A DNA stretch of 7,649 nt from assembly GCA_946631805.1 (NCBI GenBank), contig CAMPAJ010000075.1, positions 1 through 7,649 of the forward strand, read 5' to 3'. This document shows, piece after piece, positions 6,706 through 7,649 of the stretch. The notes beneath the pieces are model-generated. The model was not told where the DNA came from. It saw nothing but the letters and a program-made list of their open reading frames with translations, and ran no database searches. Source of the DNA: an uncultured Eggerthellaceae bacterium. Its GTDB lineage: Bacteria; Actinomycetota; Coriobacteriia; Coriobacteriales; Eggerthellaceae. The number at the start of each line of letters is the position of its first letter. Within the stretch, counting starts at the first letter, position 1. The position numbers and the translations under genes were made by a program.

Positions 6706-7649
6706 ATGGCGAAAGGCTCCACCACGCGGCAATTGAGTCCGGCGCTCCCCCGTCCTGCCGCCTTGGCCGTTGCCGCGGCCGCGTCCATCGCCGCATCGTT
6801 TGCCGTTGTCGCGTGCCGCGCACCCCTTGCGAGCGTAAGCGAGCTGCCCCTTGCGAGCGCCGGCGCCTTTGCATGCATCCTGTTCGTGCTGTTCGCACAC
6901 GGGCTGTCCCGACCCCTGAAAATCGACGTGCCGTCCGTGGCCGTTGCCGCCGCGATCGCGCTGGCCAACTTCTGCGGGTATCTGCTTGTGCCCTACCGCA
7001 GCGCCGCCGACATTTCGCTTCTGCGATGCGCACTCGTGCTCGTCGGGCTCGCAGCTGTTTCTTTGGCGGCGGTCCTGGCCGTGCAGGCCTTCGCAGACCG
7101 CGTTTCCGAAAAACAGCGGACGCCGGGCAACGTCGATGCGCAAGACGCCCGCGGAACCAACGTCGATGCGCAGGACGCCTGCGGAACCAACGTCGCTGTC
7201 CCCAACACCTGCCCGGACAACGACGGCATGCGCGGTGCCGACGCGGACGGCTCGGGCGCCCGCGCCGCCTCTGCGGATGCCGCCGACGCTGGCGACGCAA
7301 ACGACGCAAGCGGACGTTTGCGATTTGCCGCCCCTGCGTTCAAGCCGCTGCCCATCCCCCTTGTCGTAGGGGTGCTGATCGCCGCATGGGCGGTCTATGT
7401 GGTGCTCTGCTGGCCCGGCAGCGTGACGCGCGACTACTTCAACCAGCTGGTGATAAGCGCCGGTATCGAGCCGGCGGACAACAGCCACCCCTACTTCATG
7501 ACGATGCTCTATGGCGCCATCTACCAGGTGGGGCACGCCCTTGCAGGCGCTTCGGGCGGGGTCGCGCTGACGGTGGTCTTCCAGGTCTGCGTCTGCGTCG
7601 CCTCGGCGAGCACGATCGTGTATTGGGCCGGCAGAACAACCGAATCGCG
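6706..7649 (+). CDS. Polytopic membrane protein, DUF6020/GT-C-like (partial, C-terminus outside window)
   Basis: There are 314 codons visible and the frame is open at the window end. Membrane segments are predicted at about residues 17-36, 50-66, 75-96, 103-130, 215-237 and 287-307. After the fifth comes WPGSVTRDYFNQLV (236-249) and then NSHPYFMTMLYGAIY (259-273). This 'PG-x-x-x-x-D ... N-x-H-P' pattern directly after a membrane helix recalls the first extracytoplasmic loop of DUF6020 and related GT-C-fold glycosyltransferase-like proteins, which would act in envelope glycan or polymer assembly. That assignment is an inference from motif memory. Between segments four and five lies a polar loop (131-210) rich in Asp, Ala, Asn and Gly, with two exact-length ten-residue repeats; I regard this as unusual for the family. 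No strong Shine-Dalgarno precedes ATG 6706, and the frame is open upstream but has no other ATG or GTG back to the terminator. Codon use appears the most GC-rich in the window by eye. Confidence 0.8.
   Translation, partial: MAKGSTTRQLSPALPRPAALAVAAAASIAASFAVVACRAPLASVSELPLASAGAFACILFVLFAHGLSRPLKIDVPSVAVAAAIALANFCGYLLVPYRSAADISLLRCALVLVGLAAVSLAAVLAVQAFADRVSEKQRTPGNVDAQDARGTNVDAQDACGTNVAVPNTCPDNDGMRGADADGSGARAASADAADAGDANDASGRLRFAAPAFKPLPIPLVVGVLIAAWAVYVVLCWPGSVTRDYFNQLVISAGIEPADNSHPYFMTMLYGAIYQVGHALAGASGGVALTVVFQVCVCVASASTIVYWAGRTTES
6823..6859 (+). repeat. Short in-frame 13-bp direct repeat in the membrane-protein gene
   Basis: CCCCTTGCGAGCG occurs at 6823-6835 and 6847-6859. The starts are 24 bp apart, so the encoded PLAS motif recurs every eight residues (PLASVSEL then PLASAGAF, residues 40-55). 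It lies between the first two predicted membrane segments. Confidence 0.6.
7128..7187 (+). repeat. Two tandem 30-bp units in the polar loop of the membrane-protein gene
   Basis: The units at 7128-7157 and 7158-7187 are identical at 28 of 30 bases, and a third copy decays after the first eight bases (7188-7195). They encode the ten-residue unit NVDAQDA(R/C)GT twice (residues 142-161). The unit length keeps the frame, so copy-number change would lengthen or shorten the loop without breaking the protein. Confidence 0.85.

Noticed and set aside
6569..7536. Long minus-strand frames opposite the tRNA and membrane-protein gene (246 and 298 codons)
   Set aside because: One runs across the tRNA and terminator, and both are Arg/Gly/Ala-rich translations of GC-rich antisense. 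The plus-strand frame has clear membrane segments and a family-like loop motif.

Overview
The window looks like part of a chromosome from a high-GC anaerobic Gram-positive bacterium, most probably an actinobacterium of the class Coriobacteriia (Eggerthellaceae-like). This is an inference from three things: the style of the very large secreted surface protein, a Mrp/NBP35-type ATPase without the usual N-terminal MIP18 domain, and GC-rich codon use. No marker in the window fixes the genus.

Layout. Bases 1-5102 are one uninterrupted minus-strand gene. It starts at 5102 and is still open at base 1, giving 1700 visible codons with a signal peptide at the N-terminus. It encodes a giant exported wall or surface protein made of repeated beta-sandwich-like modules with 'V-x-Y-x-V ... 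D-x-L-P' motifs. Bases 5103-5441 are a 339-base divergent intergenic region. It holds a good promoter for the surface gene (TTGACA, 18 bp, TATGTT) with an operator-like dyad over its -10, and on the other side GC-rich direct repeats and a 16-bp perfect palindrome in front of the next gene.

On the plus strand follow an Mrp/ApbC/NBP35 iron-sulfur carrier ATPase (5442-6293), a 69-residue acidic protein of unknown function whose ATG abuts the mrp stop codon (6294-6503), a tRNA-Ala(GGC) with its own extended -10 promoter (6558-6633), and a rho-independent terminator (6641-6672). After that begins a multi-pass membrane protein (6706 to beyond 7649) resembling the DUF6020/GT-C-like class of polytopic proteins. 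It carries an unusual polar low-complexity loop containing a 30-bp tandem duplication.

How they fit together. The mrp gene and the acidic small gene almost certainly form a translationally coupled pair, so the small protein is a candidate partner or modulator of Fe-S carrier function. The surface protein and the membrane protein are separate envelope-related units. No CRISPR array, insertion sequence, recombinase or complete novel defence system is visible. The most interesting unexplained items are the two sets of regulatory-looking repeats in the divergent intergenic region and the mrp-linked acidic protein.
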